A DNA stretch of 6,480 nucleotides, taken from NCBI GenBank assembly GCA_012515455.1, contig JAAYYJ010000435.1, positions 1 through 6,480 on the forward strand, given 5' to 3'. Source of the stretch: Oligosphaeraceae bacterium. GTDB taxonomy: Bacteria > Verrucomicrobiota > Lentisphaeria > Oligosphaerales > Oligosphaeraceae. This document shows, one piece after another, positions 1-6,378 of this stretch (its first letter is position 1; each line of letters opens with the position of its first letter). The notes beneath the pieces are model-generated. The model was not told the DNA's origin. It saw only the letters and a program-made list of their open reading frames with translations, and did no database searches. A program made the translations under genes and the position numbers.

Positions 1-123
1 AATGGTTGAAGACGATAGCAGCAGTGTCATCGCTGAGGCAAAATGGTTGAAGACGATAGCAGCAGTGTCATCGCTGAGGCAAAATGTTCGAGGACGATGG
101 CAGCAGTGCTACCACTGACTCGC
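1..123. repeat. 41-bp tandem repeat array (three units, open at left edge)
   Basis: Three consecutive 41-bp units begin at 1, 42 and 83. Each starts with AATGGTTGAAGACGATAGCA or a variant of it. Units 1 and 2 are identical to the eye. Unit 3 (83-123) is diverged but keeps the AATG start, the GACGAT(A/G)GCAGCAGTG core and the exact 41-base spacing. A further AATGGTT at 124 falls in the same register and leads into a different sequence, the conserved terminal box. The period is not a multiple of three, so this is not a protein repeat. The array starts at the window edge and probably continues upstream. It is a minisatellite-like intergenic repeat whose function I do not recognise. Confidence 0.9.
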
Positions 124-168
124 AATGGTTCAGGAGCGAAGATTGGTGCTGGATAAAGAGCTTTGCCA
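91..168 (+). repeat. Left copy of an inverted ~78-bp dispersed repeat
   Basis: This segment, from the third 41-bp unit through CTGGATAAAGAGCTTTGCCA, is repeated in reverse complement at 6301-6378. Comparing positions 99-168 with the complement of 6301-6370 by eye gives 61 identical bases of 70, with an unbroken block around GAAGATTGGTGCTGGA. Similarity stops sharply after TTTGCCA at 168, so that is one end of the element. The other end merges into the tandem array. Any short open frames here are shared only because the DNA is a repeat, and I do not regard them as genes. It may be a dispersed intergenic repeat of the genome or the terminus of a mobile unit; no transposase is visible. Confidence 0.85.
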
Positions 169-430
169 TTGTGGTTGGGTTTGGGTTTGGCAAGCCCCCG
201 GAAGTGCTCCTGCATGGCGTGGCGTTGCCAGCGCCAGAGCGGTTATGGGTCAATTTCAAGCCTGGACTACATACGACTGTCAGAAAACTGACCGGTGCTC
301 ATCAATAAATTGCGCCCATTAACTACTGCCTCACCGACGAAAATCCCAGCGCAGATCACGGAACAACCAGGTCTGTCGCAGCAATCACCCGTTTGTTGTC
401 AATCTGCATTTCTTAACTGGAGCTGTAATT
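169..430 (+). other. Gene-free leader upstream of the GH28-like gene
   Basis: No convincing coding sequence lies between the repeat and the GH28-like start. The stretch contains a G-rich run, GGTTGGGTTTGGGTTTGG, at 173-190. It has four G tracts in telomere-like spacing, so a two-tier G-quadruplex is possible. A small palindrome follows at 279-292. A Shine-Dalgarno GGAG at 419-422 lies 8 bases before the ATG at 431. I could not pick out a convincing -35/-10 pair, although the GH28-like promoter should lie here if transcription does not enter from upstream. Confidence 0.6.
279..292. promoter_or_regulatory. Short perfect palindrome GTCAG-AAAA-CTGAC, possible operator
   Basis: A 5-bp perfect inverted repeat surrounds a 4-A loop, about 140 bases before the GH28-like start. 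It could be a regulator site or a small RNA hairpin. It is short enough to occur by chance, and no regulator in the window is known to bind such a site. Confidence 0.2.
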
Positions 431-1753
431 ATGCCCGACGTCCTCTCTTTTGGTGCCCGCGGCGATGGTGTCAGCCTCGACACCCGAGCCATTCAAGATG
501 CCATCAACGCCGGTGGGGTGGTGAATTTCCCTCCCGGGGTCTACCGCACCGGTACAATATACCTGCGCAGCAACGGCGGGCTGCATCTCGAGAACGGCGC
601 GGTGATCCTAGGCAGCAGCAATCCGGACGACTACAATCCGGATGACTTCTGTCCCCAGAACCGGGTCTTTGCCAGCGAACACGTCAGCGGTGCACACCTG
701 GTGGTGGCCGTGGAGCAGGAGAATATCAGCCTCAGCGGCCCAGGCTGCATCGACGGTAACCGCCAGGAAATATTCGGTGCTGAGAAGCTCAATCCCGCCC
801 GGCAGTCGCATTTCGATTATCCGCGCTGGCGGCCCGGACAGATGCTGTTTTTCTGTGAATGCCGCAATCTCAGCATCGAGGGGGTGGAGTTGCGCAATGC
901 TACCTACTGGCATAGCTTCTATCACGGCTGCGAAGATGTGCGCATCCGTGGACTGTACATCCACAGTGACCTGCGCACCCCCACCAATGACGGTATCGAC
1001 CTGGACTGCTGTCAGCGGGTGGTGGTCAGCGACTGCCTGATCAGCACTGGCGATGACTGCCTGACCCTGCGCGGGAATGTCCTGCCGCTGAAAAAGCCAC
1101 GCGTCTGCCGTGATATCACCGTCAGTAACTGCGTGTTCCAGACCGCTACCTGCGCCATCCGGGTCGGAGTCGGACGGGGCGAAATCCGCGACTGCCGGAT
1201 TGCCGACATCGTAGTGCGTGATTCCAGCCGCGGCATCTGTATCTGTCCGCTGTTTTCCCAAGGCTATACCAGCATCGAGAATATCTCTTTCTGCAATTTC
1301 ACAATAGACGCAAAATTCCCTCTTTACATCACCTCCAACTGGCGGGGTGAGGTCCATGACCCCGAGGCCAGAACCGTGCAGGACCTCTATTTCCGCAATA
1401 TCCAGGCCCGGGCCAGGGGCGGGAACCTGATTGTGGGCAATTCCTGCGGCAAGATGCGCGGACTGACTTTTTCCGACCTGGATATCATCCTGCAGGACTG
1501 CCAGGCCGATCCCGAACTGGATTATCGTGACGCCGCGACCATCTGGCAGAAACGCCTCAGCGCCGCTCCCGCAACCGCGCTCTACATCGCGCATCAGCGC
1601 AACCTGGCGCTGCGCAACGTGCGGGTCCGGCAAGGAGAGAACTGTCGCGGATTCCGCCACGACGCGGCTTTTGTCGACTCGCCGGGTGCCAAGCTAGAGA
1701 ATTGTCTTTTCCCCGGCGGGATGTACCAGGATGGCTCGCTGGACCGGCCCTGA
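431..1753 (+). CDS. GH28-like (polygalacturonase-type) right-handed beta-helix protein
   Basis: This 440-residue protein begins directly with the family's N-terminal module (residues 3-35: LSFGARGDG, then D17-T-R-A-I-Q-D-A-I and FPPGVY). Parallel beta-helix coils follow, ending near residue 430, a usual length for GH28. Sequence elements matching the GH28 active site are N186-D-G-I-D190 and G207-D-D-C210, so D187, D208 and D209 line up with the catalytic aspartates. The GHG histidine is not seen: the equivalent stretch reads TCAIRVG (240-246). The RIK motif is reduced to SRGICI (266-271). Family members cleave galacturonan or related pectin chains; the changed motifs suggest a different uronide substrate or a modified mechanism. 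There is no signal peptide, so it probably acts in the cytoplasm on imported oligosaccharides. GGAG at 419-422 supports the start. It converges with nikR, whose stop lies 33 bp away. The fold and family are confident; the substrate is unknown. Confidence 0.88.
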   Translation: MPDVLSFGARGDGVSLDTRAIQDAINAGGVVNFPPGVYRTGTIYLRSNGGLHLENGAVILGSSNPDDYNPDDFCPQNRVFASEHVSGAHLVVAVEQENISLSGPGCIDGNRQEIFGAEKLNPARQSHFDYPRWRPGQMLFFCECRNLSIEGVELRNATYWHSFYHGCEDVRIRGLYIHSDLRTPTNDGIDLDCCQRVVVSDCLISTGDDCLTLRGNVLPLKKPRVCRDITVSNCVFQTATCAIRVGVGRGEIRDCRIADIVVRDSSRGICICPLFSQGYTSIENISFCNFTIDAKFPLYITSNWRGEVHDPEARTVQDLYFRNIQARARGGNLIVGNSCGKMRGLTFSDLDIILQDCQADPELDYRDAATIWQKRLSAAPATALYIAHQRNLALRNVRVRQGENCRGFRHDAAFVDSPGAKLENCLFPGGMYQDGSLDRP

Positions 1754-1786
1754 CCACCTGCTGCCTGGCTGCATGACCTCTGCCGC

Positions 1787-2209
1787 TCAGGCGCCCAGGA
1801 ATTCATCACCGGGGCTGCAGATGGCCAATTCGGCGTGGTAGACACCCTTGAGCTGCTGCAGGGCATTGGCCAGTTTCTGAATCCCGGCGCCCTGCCCTCT
1901 GAGCATGATCATTTCCGCGCAGATCTGATGGCTCAAATGGACATGGGTGGACGCCAGAATCTGCTCCTGGCAGTCATGCTGGATTTCCACCAGTCGTTCA
2001 GTCAATCCGCGCTGGTGATGGTTGTAAATCAAGGTCAGCGTGCCGACCACTTCGCCGCCGCTCTGCCAGCGCTGCTTGGTCATTTGCGACCGAATCAAAT
2101 CCCGGATGTACTCCGAGCGGTTCTCATAGCCGTGCCCTGCGACCAGAGAACTCAGGTCATCCAGCAGCTTGTGCTCCAACGACAGACTGACTCGGACCAA
2201 ATTCGACAT
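1787..2209 (-). CDS. nikR: NikR-type nickel-responsive transcriptional regulator
   Basis: This 140-residue ribbon-helix-helix repressor compares with 133 in E. coli NikR. The N-terminal DNA-binding half has R6-V-S-L-S10, which matches the base-contacting strand of NikR, followed by G27-Y-E-N-R-S-E33 and the second helix to about residue 43. The C-terminal ACT-like nickel domain keeps all four high-affinity nickel ligands: H78 (after IQ), H89 and H91 in THVH, and C97 in HQICAE. It should therefore bind Ni(II), tetramerise and repress target promoters. In-frame ATGs also occur at 2227 and 2215, but the AGGAGGG Shine-Dalgarno overlaps the first and is one base from the second. The ATG at 2209 has 7-bp spacing and gives the family-typical N-terminus MSNLVRVSL. 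No nickel transporter, hydrogenase or urease lies in the window, so its targets are elsewhere or are itself. Its family membership is nearly certain; the role of metal here is inferred. Confidence 0.95.
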   Translation of the reverse strand: MSNLVRVSLSLEHKLLDDLSSLVAGHGYENRSEYIRDLIRSQMTKQRWQSGGEVVGTLTLIYNHHQRGLTERLVEIQHDCQEQILASTHVHLSHQICAEMIMLRGQGAGIQKLANALQQLKGVYHAELAICSPGDEFLGA

Positions 2210-2216
2210 TGCCATA

Positions 2217-2223
2217 CCCTCCT
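2217..2223 (-). promoter_or_regulatory. Shine-Dalgarno AGGAGGG of nikR (decides the start)
   Basis: The complement reads AGGAGGG immediately before TATGGCAATG. Spacing is 7 bases to the ATG at 2209 but only 1 base to the ATG at 2215. The ATG at 2227 lies just upstream of the site. The start is therefore 2209. Confidence 0.85.
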
Positions 2224-2270
2224 GCATGAAAATGGCTGGATAGTTACTGCCGAGAAATACGTTCAGCGCT

Positions 2271-2300
2271 ATAATATATTGTCCCGACCCATATTGTCAT
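2271..2300 (-). promoter_or_regulatory. Predicted sigma70-type promoter of nikR
   Basis: Reading the minus strand, ATGACA (2300-2295, 5 of 6 to TTGACA) is followed by an 18-base spacer and TATTAT (2276-2271, 5 of 6 to TATAAT). Transcription would begin near 2264, leaving a leader of about 55 nt before the nikR ATG at 2209. The local A/T richness stands out against the GC-rich surroundings. Prediction by eye only. Confidence 0.55.
2276..2298 (-). promoter_or_regulatory. Direct repeat GACAATAT x2 within the nikR promoter, candidate operator
   Basis: GACAATAT occurs twice on the minus strand, at 2298-2291 and 2283-2276, 15 bp apart start to start. One copy overlaps the -35 hexamer and the other abuts the -10. 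The position suits a repressor site, possibly for NikR autoregulation. However, the characterised E. coli NikR operator is a wide inverted repeat (GTATGA-N16-TCATAC), which this is not. The repeat is seen; its role is inferred. Confidence 0.3.
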
Positions 2301-2309
2301 CTGCCCGCC

Positions 2310-3077
2310 ACAGCTTCCCCCACCGTCTTTCCGGACCTTATCTGCCCCGGCCCAGTTTGCTGGACCATAAAATCAACGGCATGGGCAGGCATTCTCTCAG
2401 CACCAACCAGTATCTCTGGCTGGAAGATGTCCCGACAGCCGTTCGCAAAGTCATTAAGCGCGTCAATGACTACGCGGCAGAGCGGGGCATAGCCAGCTTC
2501 CTGCTGGATAGCCTCCGCCTGCTTGCCATCTGACTGCATGCCACCGACACCGGCGATTATCTCAATCCGGCCACTTGGAATAACCGCTGCCAGGAATGCC
2601 GAAAAAGGTGGCGTGATGACCAATATGGCGCAGCTGCAGCTCGGTGCTCCAGCCGCCAGCACCGAGCTGACAGAAAAGATTGCCGCAGGTCCACCTCCCT
2701 GCTGTTTTCAGCCCAAAAAGGCAAAACTGATGCCGTTCAGGCTTTCTAACCGTATGGGAAAAGCTACCATTTCCCCTTCTCACTTCTGCGGGAACGCATA
2801 GATGACCTGTTGCAAAACCAGGATCGTTACCGGGATCAGCAGTGGCCGCAAGAGGCCCTTACTGCCAGTAAAGAACGCCGGCTCACAGCGTGAAAATCAG
2901 CGGTGAACGGGGTGCTTCGCCTATCTGAATGACAACGGAATTAACGCCATCAGCAGAGATACCGCCCATGACGGGAATATCTGGACTGCGCAGGACATGC
3001 AAACGGGATGTATTTTGCCGCCTCAGAGCAGGCGGGAGCTTGCCGGACGAAGAATAAATTCCCGTCCTGACTTGTAA
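2310..3077 (+). pseudogene. Probable decayed + strand gene of unknown family
   Basis: No intact gene lies between the nikR promoter and the URO-D operon, yet stretches on the + strand show protein-like composition and G/C-ending codons, and the favoured frame shifts. One frame runs from about 2310 to a TGA at 2531-2533 and contains NQYLWLEDVPTAVRKVIKRV. The next frame is coding-like at about 2583-2690 (MAQLQLGAPAASTELTEKI). The first frame returns at about 2760-2890 (RERIDDLLQNQDRYRDQQW) up to a TGA. The second frame returns at about 2905-3077 (YLNDNGINAISRDT to a TAA). This pattern suits an old gene broken by several indels and stops. I do not recognise the family. Alternatives are a spacer with chance open frames, or minus-strand coding at 2297-2662, which looks weaker by codon-ending bases. 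The borders are approximate. Confidence 0.35.
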
Positions 3078-3173
3078 ACGCCTATCGGAAACTTACCGTA
3101 TTGCAGGTACGTTTTACGCGACCAGAAGCAGTCATAGCACCGCCACTGGAATCTTTTATCAGCAGAGGTAATT

Positions 3174-4193
3174 ATGCGATTCTGCAAAAAAGATCTGCTT
3201 GCTGACGTCCTCGGCTCGCCCCGGCGTTTGGCCATGCCGATCCTCAGTGCGCCGGGCATCGCTATCATCGGCGCTGACCCTGATATGGTGTATCAGCAGG
3301 GTGAAATGCAGTTTAAGTGCATCGCGGCTTTGGCAGAACGCTATCCCGCCGATCTGCTGGTGACGTTCATGGACCTGACGGTGGAGGCGGAGGCCTTCGG
3401 CTGCAGCGTGCAATATTCCGGGGCGGGAATACCAAGTTTATCTGGCAAATTGCTGCAGGAGAGTGCCGACTGCCAGAAGCTGGCGGTGCCGGCAATCGGC
3501 AGCGGCAGAACGGCTGAGGTGCTGCACTGCGCCGCAAAATGCGCGGCCGAGCTGCCCCGACCGGTACTGGCTGGCTTGATCGGGCCATTCTCCTTGGCCT
3601 GTCGCCTGGCAGGCATGACGGAGATGCTGATGCTCTGCCTGGAAGAGCCGGCACTGGCACATCTGCTGCTGCACAAGACCAGCCAATTCTGCCAGCAGTA
3701 CCTGCAGGCCCTCAAACAAAGCGGCAGCGCAGGCGCAATCATCGCCGAACCCGCCGCCGGACTGATCTCCCCGGAGATGTGCCGGGAATTCGCAGCAGAT
3801 TACCTGCACAGGATGATTACGGCAGTGCGGGATGATGCATTCCTGCTGGTCCTGCATAACTGCGGTAAGACCGACAAACAAATCGCCGAACTTCTCTCCA
3901 CCGGCGCTGATGCTCTGCATGTCGGCAACGCCGTGGATATCCTGGATATCCTGCCCCAAATGCCGGTTGATCGCTTGTTGCTGGGCAACCTCGATCCGGT
4001 CGGCAGCCTGCAAAATGGCCGCCCGGCACGGGTGTACCAGGAGACCATGGCGCTACTGCAGAAGACCGCGCCCTGGCCCAACTTCATTCTGTCTACAGGT
4101 TGCGATGTGCCCCGCGAGGTAAACCACGAAAACCTCGAGGCTTTTTTTCAGGCCCGCGCCGACTACAATCGGCAAGTGACCAGCGCTGACTGA
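3174..4193 (+). CDS. URO-D family MtaA/CmuA-like corrinoid methyltransferase, first of three
   Basis: This 339-residue TIM-barrel protein belongs to the uroporphyrinogen-decarboxylase superfamily. Its features fit the methylcobamide-dependent methyltransferase branch rather than HemE: the MDLTVEAEAFG motif (66-76), E192 followed by LISPEM (197-202), and a zinc ligand set H228-N-C230 (HNCG) with C310 in STGCDVP. GNLDPV (271-276) is the usual loop between them. The HemE RQAGR substrate motif is absent. The likely role is cytoplasmic transfer of a methyl group between a corrinoid protein and a thiol or other acceptor; the substrate is unknown. AGAGG at 3164-3168 lies 5 bases before the ATG, and an in-frame stop at 3135-3137 excludes a longer form. 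The next gene starts 15 bp downstream with its own AGGAG, which indicates an operon. No corrinoid-binding protein lies beside it. I saw no convincing promoter in 3078-3173. Confidence 0.88.
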   Translation: MRFCKKDLLADVLGSPRRLAMPILSAPGIAIIGADPDMVYQQGEMQFKCIAALAERYPADLLVTFMDLTVEAEAFGCSVQYSGAGIPSLSGKLLQESADCQKLAVPAIGSGRTAEVLHCAAKCAAELPRPVLAGLIGPFSLACRLAGMTEMLMLCLEEPALAHLLLHKTSQFCQQYLQALKQSGSAGAIIAEPAAGLISPEMCREFAADYLHRMITAVRDDAFLLVLHNCGKTDKQIAELLSTGADALHVGNAVDILDILPQMPVDRLLLGNLDPVGSLQNGRPARVYQETMALLQKTAPWPNFILSTGCDVPREVNHENLEAFFQARADYNRQVTSAD

Positions 4194-4208
4194 CCAGGAG
4201 AGTGCACG

Positions 4209-5294
4209 ATGAGCGAATTGTCCAGCCGTGAACGCATCAGCCGCCAGCTCCGGCATCAATGCGTAGACCGCATCGGAGTCTATGAATCATTCTGGCAATA
4301 TACTCTGCGCCATTGGCAGCAGCAGGGGAAGCTCCCGGCCGATGCCAACGCAGTAGAGCATTTCGGCCTGGATATCATCCTCTGCGGACCCTTCAATATG
4401 AAACTCGACCCGCTGGCCCAGGATCGTATCGTCAGTGAGGATGAAGAAACCGTGACTCTGCTGGACGGCAATGGCGCCACCCTCCGCCGCCATAAAAAAC
4501 ACGATTCCACCCCTGAGCATATCGATTTTTCCATCCGGGAACGCGCTCAATGGCTGGAGCTGGCCAAGCCTCGCCTGAATGCCGAGGCCGACAAACGCCT
4601 GAATGTCACCGCCTACCGCGACGCCCGCCGCCTTGCGGCTGAGCAGGGCCGCTTCTTCTGCTGGGCCGGAGTTAACGTCTTCGAGCTGATGCATCCCATC
4701 TGCGGCCACCAGAATCTGCTGCTGGGCATGGCGCTGGACCCGGACTGGATTCTGGATATGGCGGAGACCTACTCCGGGCTGATCTTACAGCTGCAGCAGG
4801 AACTGTTCGCAGCCGAGGGCCAGCCGGACGGTATCTGGTATTGGGAAGATATGGGTTTCAAGGGACGGCCCTTTATGTCACCGGAGATGTACCGGCAGCT
4901 GATTATGCCTGCCCATAAGAAGACCATCGACTTCGCGCATTCCCTAGGACTGCCGGTGATTATGCACTCCTGCGGCTTTGTCGAGCCGCTGCTGCCCGAC
5001 ATGGTGGCAGCAGGTATCGATGCTTTGCAGGCAATCGAAGTCAAGGCCGGTATGGACCTGCTGCGCATCTATCAGCAGTTCGGCGAGAAAATCGCTTTGA
5101 TCGGTGGGCTGGATGTGCGGCCGGTTGCCAACAACGACCTAACGGGAATCAAGCGGGAGCTGGAGTGCAAGGTCCCGTTCGTCAAACAGCATAACGGCTT
5201 TATCCTGCATTCCGATCATTCCATCCCCGAATCAACCGAATATGAGACCTACCTCTATTTTCGAGATACAGGCCTGAAACTGGGAACCTATTAG
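4209..5294 (+). CDS. URO-D family protein with variant zinc motif, second of three
   Basis: This 361-residue member of the same superfamily belongs to a subfamily clearly different from its neighbours. It opens with SSRERISRQL (5-14) and an N-terminal domain that includes FNMKLDP (62-68). W212-E-D-M215 lies in the barrel and SPEMYRQLIMP (224-234) is the standard active-site helix region. The metal site shows H253-S-C255 (HSCG), but the C-terminal Cys of MtaA is replaced by HSDHSIP (334-340), so H334 or H337 may supply the third ligand. GGLDVR (299-304) replaces GNLDPV. HemE substrate motifs are absent. It probably acts in methyl transfer or on a corrinoid or other small substrate, but the reaction is not known. 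AGGAG at 4196-4200 with 8-bp spacing fixes the start. The stop is separated from the next ATG by a single base. Confidence 0.86.
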   Translation: MSELSSRERISRQLRHQCVDRIGVYESFWQYTLRHWQQQGKLPADANAVEHFGLDIILCGPFNMKLDPLAQDRIVSEDEETVTLLDGNGATLRRHKKHDSTPEHIDFSIRERAQWLELAKPRLNAEADKRLNVTAYRDARRLAAEQGRFFCWAGVNVFELMHPICGHQNLLLGMALDPDWILDMAETYSGLILQLQQELFAAEGQPDGIWYWEDMGFKGRPFMSPEMYRQLIMPAHKKTIDFAHSLGLPVIMHSCGFVEPLLPDMVAAGIDALQAIEVKAGMDLLRIYQQFGEKIALIGGLDVRPVANNDLTGIKRELECKVPFVKQHNGFILHSDHSIPESTEYETYLYFRDTGLKLGTY

Positions 5295-5295
5295 C

Positions 5296-6297
5296 ATGTC
5301 AGAACACCCCCTCATTATTGACTTCCTGGCCGGCCGATGCCAGGATTGTATCCCCTTCATGCCCATCTTCATGCGCTTCGCCGCCCGCTTTGCCCACGTC
5401 CCATACCGTGAGTTCTGCCTGGATGTCACCGCCCACTGCCAGGCTAACCTGCACACCGCCGCGGCATTCTCTTCCGACTGGGTCAATGTCATGAGCGATC
5501 CGTATGCCGAAAGCGAGGCCTTCGGTGCGTCCATCCACTATCCGCCCAATGCCCTGCCCCAGGAATCCGGCCATGCCCTGGAAGATATTAATGCCTTCCG
5601 GACGCTCACCCCGGACCAATTCCTGGCCTGCCCGCGCATCGCCGCCCGGAGCGCCCAAATTGATTATTTCCGCCGCCACAACCCCGGCAATCTGCTGATT
5701 TGCGGCTGGGTCGAAGGCCCCCTGGCCGAATACTGTGATCTGCGGGGAATGGGCAACGCCTTCCTGGACCTCTACGACCAGCCGAATAAAGTCAAACGGA
5801 TCATCGCAGAATGCATGGAACTGGCACTGCCCTTCATCGAGCAGCAAATACGGGCCGGCGCGCACTGTATCGGCATCGGCGATGCCGCCTGTTCACAGTG
5901 CGGGGTGGAATTTTATCGCGAATTCGCCTTCCCCTGGGAACAAAAACTGCTCGCACACATCCATCGCCTGGGCGCAATCGGCAAACTGCATATCTGCGGT
6001 AACACCACCACCATTCTCCCGGATATGATCGCCACCGGCGCCGATATCATCGATGTCGACCACCTGGTCACCGATATGCGCCCTTTCGTGCCGCTCCTGG
6101 GACCAACCCAGGTGCTTTGCGGCAATCTCGACCCGGTCAGCATCATCCAAAACAGAACCCCGCAACAGATTAAAACCGCAGCCCAGGCTGTCCTGGCGCA
6201 AGTGCCGGGACGGCTGATTCTCTCCGCCGGCTGTGAAATCCCCCCGGATGCACCGGCAGCGAATATCCGCGCCCTGGCAGACGCAGCCAAAACATAG
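5296..6297 (+). CDS. URO-D family MtaA/CmuA-like corrinoid methyltransferase, third of three
   Basis: At 333 residues this is closer in motif content to the first gene of the operon than to the second. It has SDPYAESEAFG (67-77), CGWVEGPLAEY (136-146), GDAACSQCG (195-203, the acidic D196 aligning with E192 of the first gene), H232-I-C234 (HICG), GNLDPV (276-281) and C313 in SAGCEIP. The complete H-x-C...C set predicts a zinc site for activating a thiolate acceptor, as in methylcobamide:CoM methyltransferases; the true acceptor is unknown. The ATG follows the preceding TAG by one base and has only a weak GGGAA about 9 bases upstream, so translation is probably coupled to the gene before it. 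Identity with the first gene looks low outside the motifs, so the duplication is old. The stop is 3 bp before the inverted repeat at 6301, and no ordinary terminator separates them. Confidence 0.88.
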   Translation: MSEHPLIIDFLAGRCQDCIPFMPIFMRFAARFAHVPYREFCLDVTAHCQANLHTAAAFSSDWVNVMSDPYAESEAFGASIHYPPNALPQESGHALEDINAFRTLTPDQFLACPRIAARSAQIDYFRRHNPGNLLICGWVEGPLAEYCDLRGMGNAFLDLYDQPNKVKRIIAECMELALPFIEQQIRAGAHCIGIGDAACSQCGVEFYREFAFPWEQKLLAHIHRLGAIGKLHICGNTTTILPDMIATGADIIDVDHLVTDMRPFVPLLGPTQVLCGNLDPVSIIQNRTPQQIKTAAQAVLAQVPGRLILSAGCEIPPDAPAANIRALADAAKT

Positions 6298-6300
6298 TAC

Positions 6301-6378
6301 TGGCAAAGCTCTTTTTCCAGCACCAATCTTCGCACCTTAACCATTGTGAGTCAGTGATGGCACTGACGGCCACCGTCC
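6301..6378 (-). repeat. Right copy of the inverted ~78-bp dispersed repeat
   Basis: The reverse complement of this segment matches 91-168: 61 of 70 bases over the core, and a one-base indel beyond it. The copy begins exactly at TGGCAAAGCTC, the same boundary at which the left copy ends, and it keeps only one unit of the 41-bp repeat. Beyond about 6378 a C10 run replaces the rest. The boundary lies 3 bp after the stop of the third URO-D gene. An imperfect hairpin (CTGG...CCAG, 6300-6320) could form at its start and might shape the 3' end of the operon transcript, though no classical stem plus U-tract terminator is present. Confidence 0.85.

Noticed and set aside
1..123. CRISPR array
   Set aside because: The 41-bp units are directly adjacent with no unique spacers, and there are no cas genes.
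84..322. Small + strand open frames over the left repeat, with similar frames over the right repeat
   Set aside because: The similarity between the two sites comes from the inverted DNA repeat. The 41-bp period is out of frame and the frames diverge at once outside the repeat.
608..1660. 350-codon open frame on the minus strand inside the GH28-like gene
   Set aside because: It is antisense to a gene with clear GH28 motifs, and its sequence shows no family motif. GC-rich coding DNA commonly yields such shadow frames.
1835..2533. 232-codon open frame on the + strand across nikR
   Set aside because: Its first part is antisense to nikR, which has all family residues and a perfect Shine-Dalgarno. 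Only the part after about 2310 looks coding-like and is listed as a probable pseudogene.
3438..4013. 191-codon minus-strand frame within the first URO-D gene
   Set aside because: Shadow of a gene with clear zinc-site and barrel motifs on the + strand.
3174..6297. hemE (true uroporphyrinogen decarboxylase)
   Set aside because: None of the three proteins has the HemE RQAGR motif, and all carry the H-x-C metal motif of the methyltransferase-like branches.
6300..6320. Rho-independent terminator after the operon
   Set aside because: The CTGG...CCAG stem is short and interrupted, its T run lies inside the stem, and no U tract follows.
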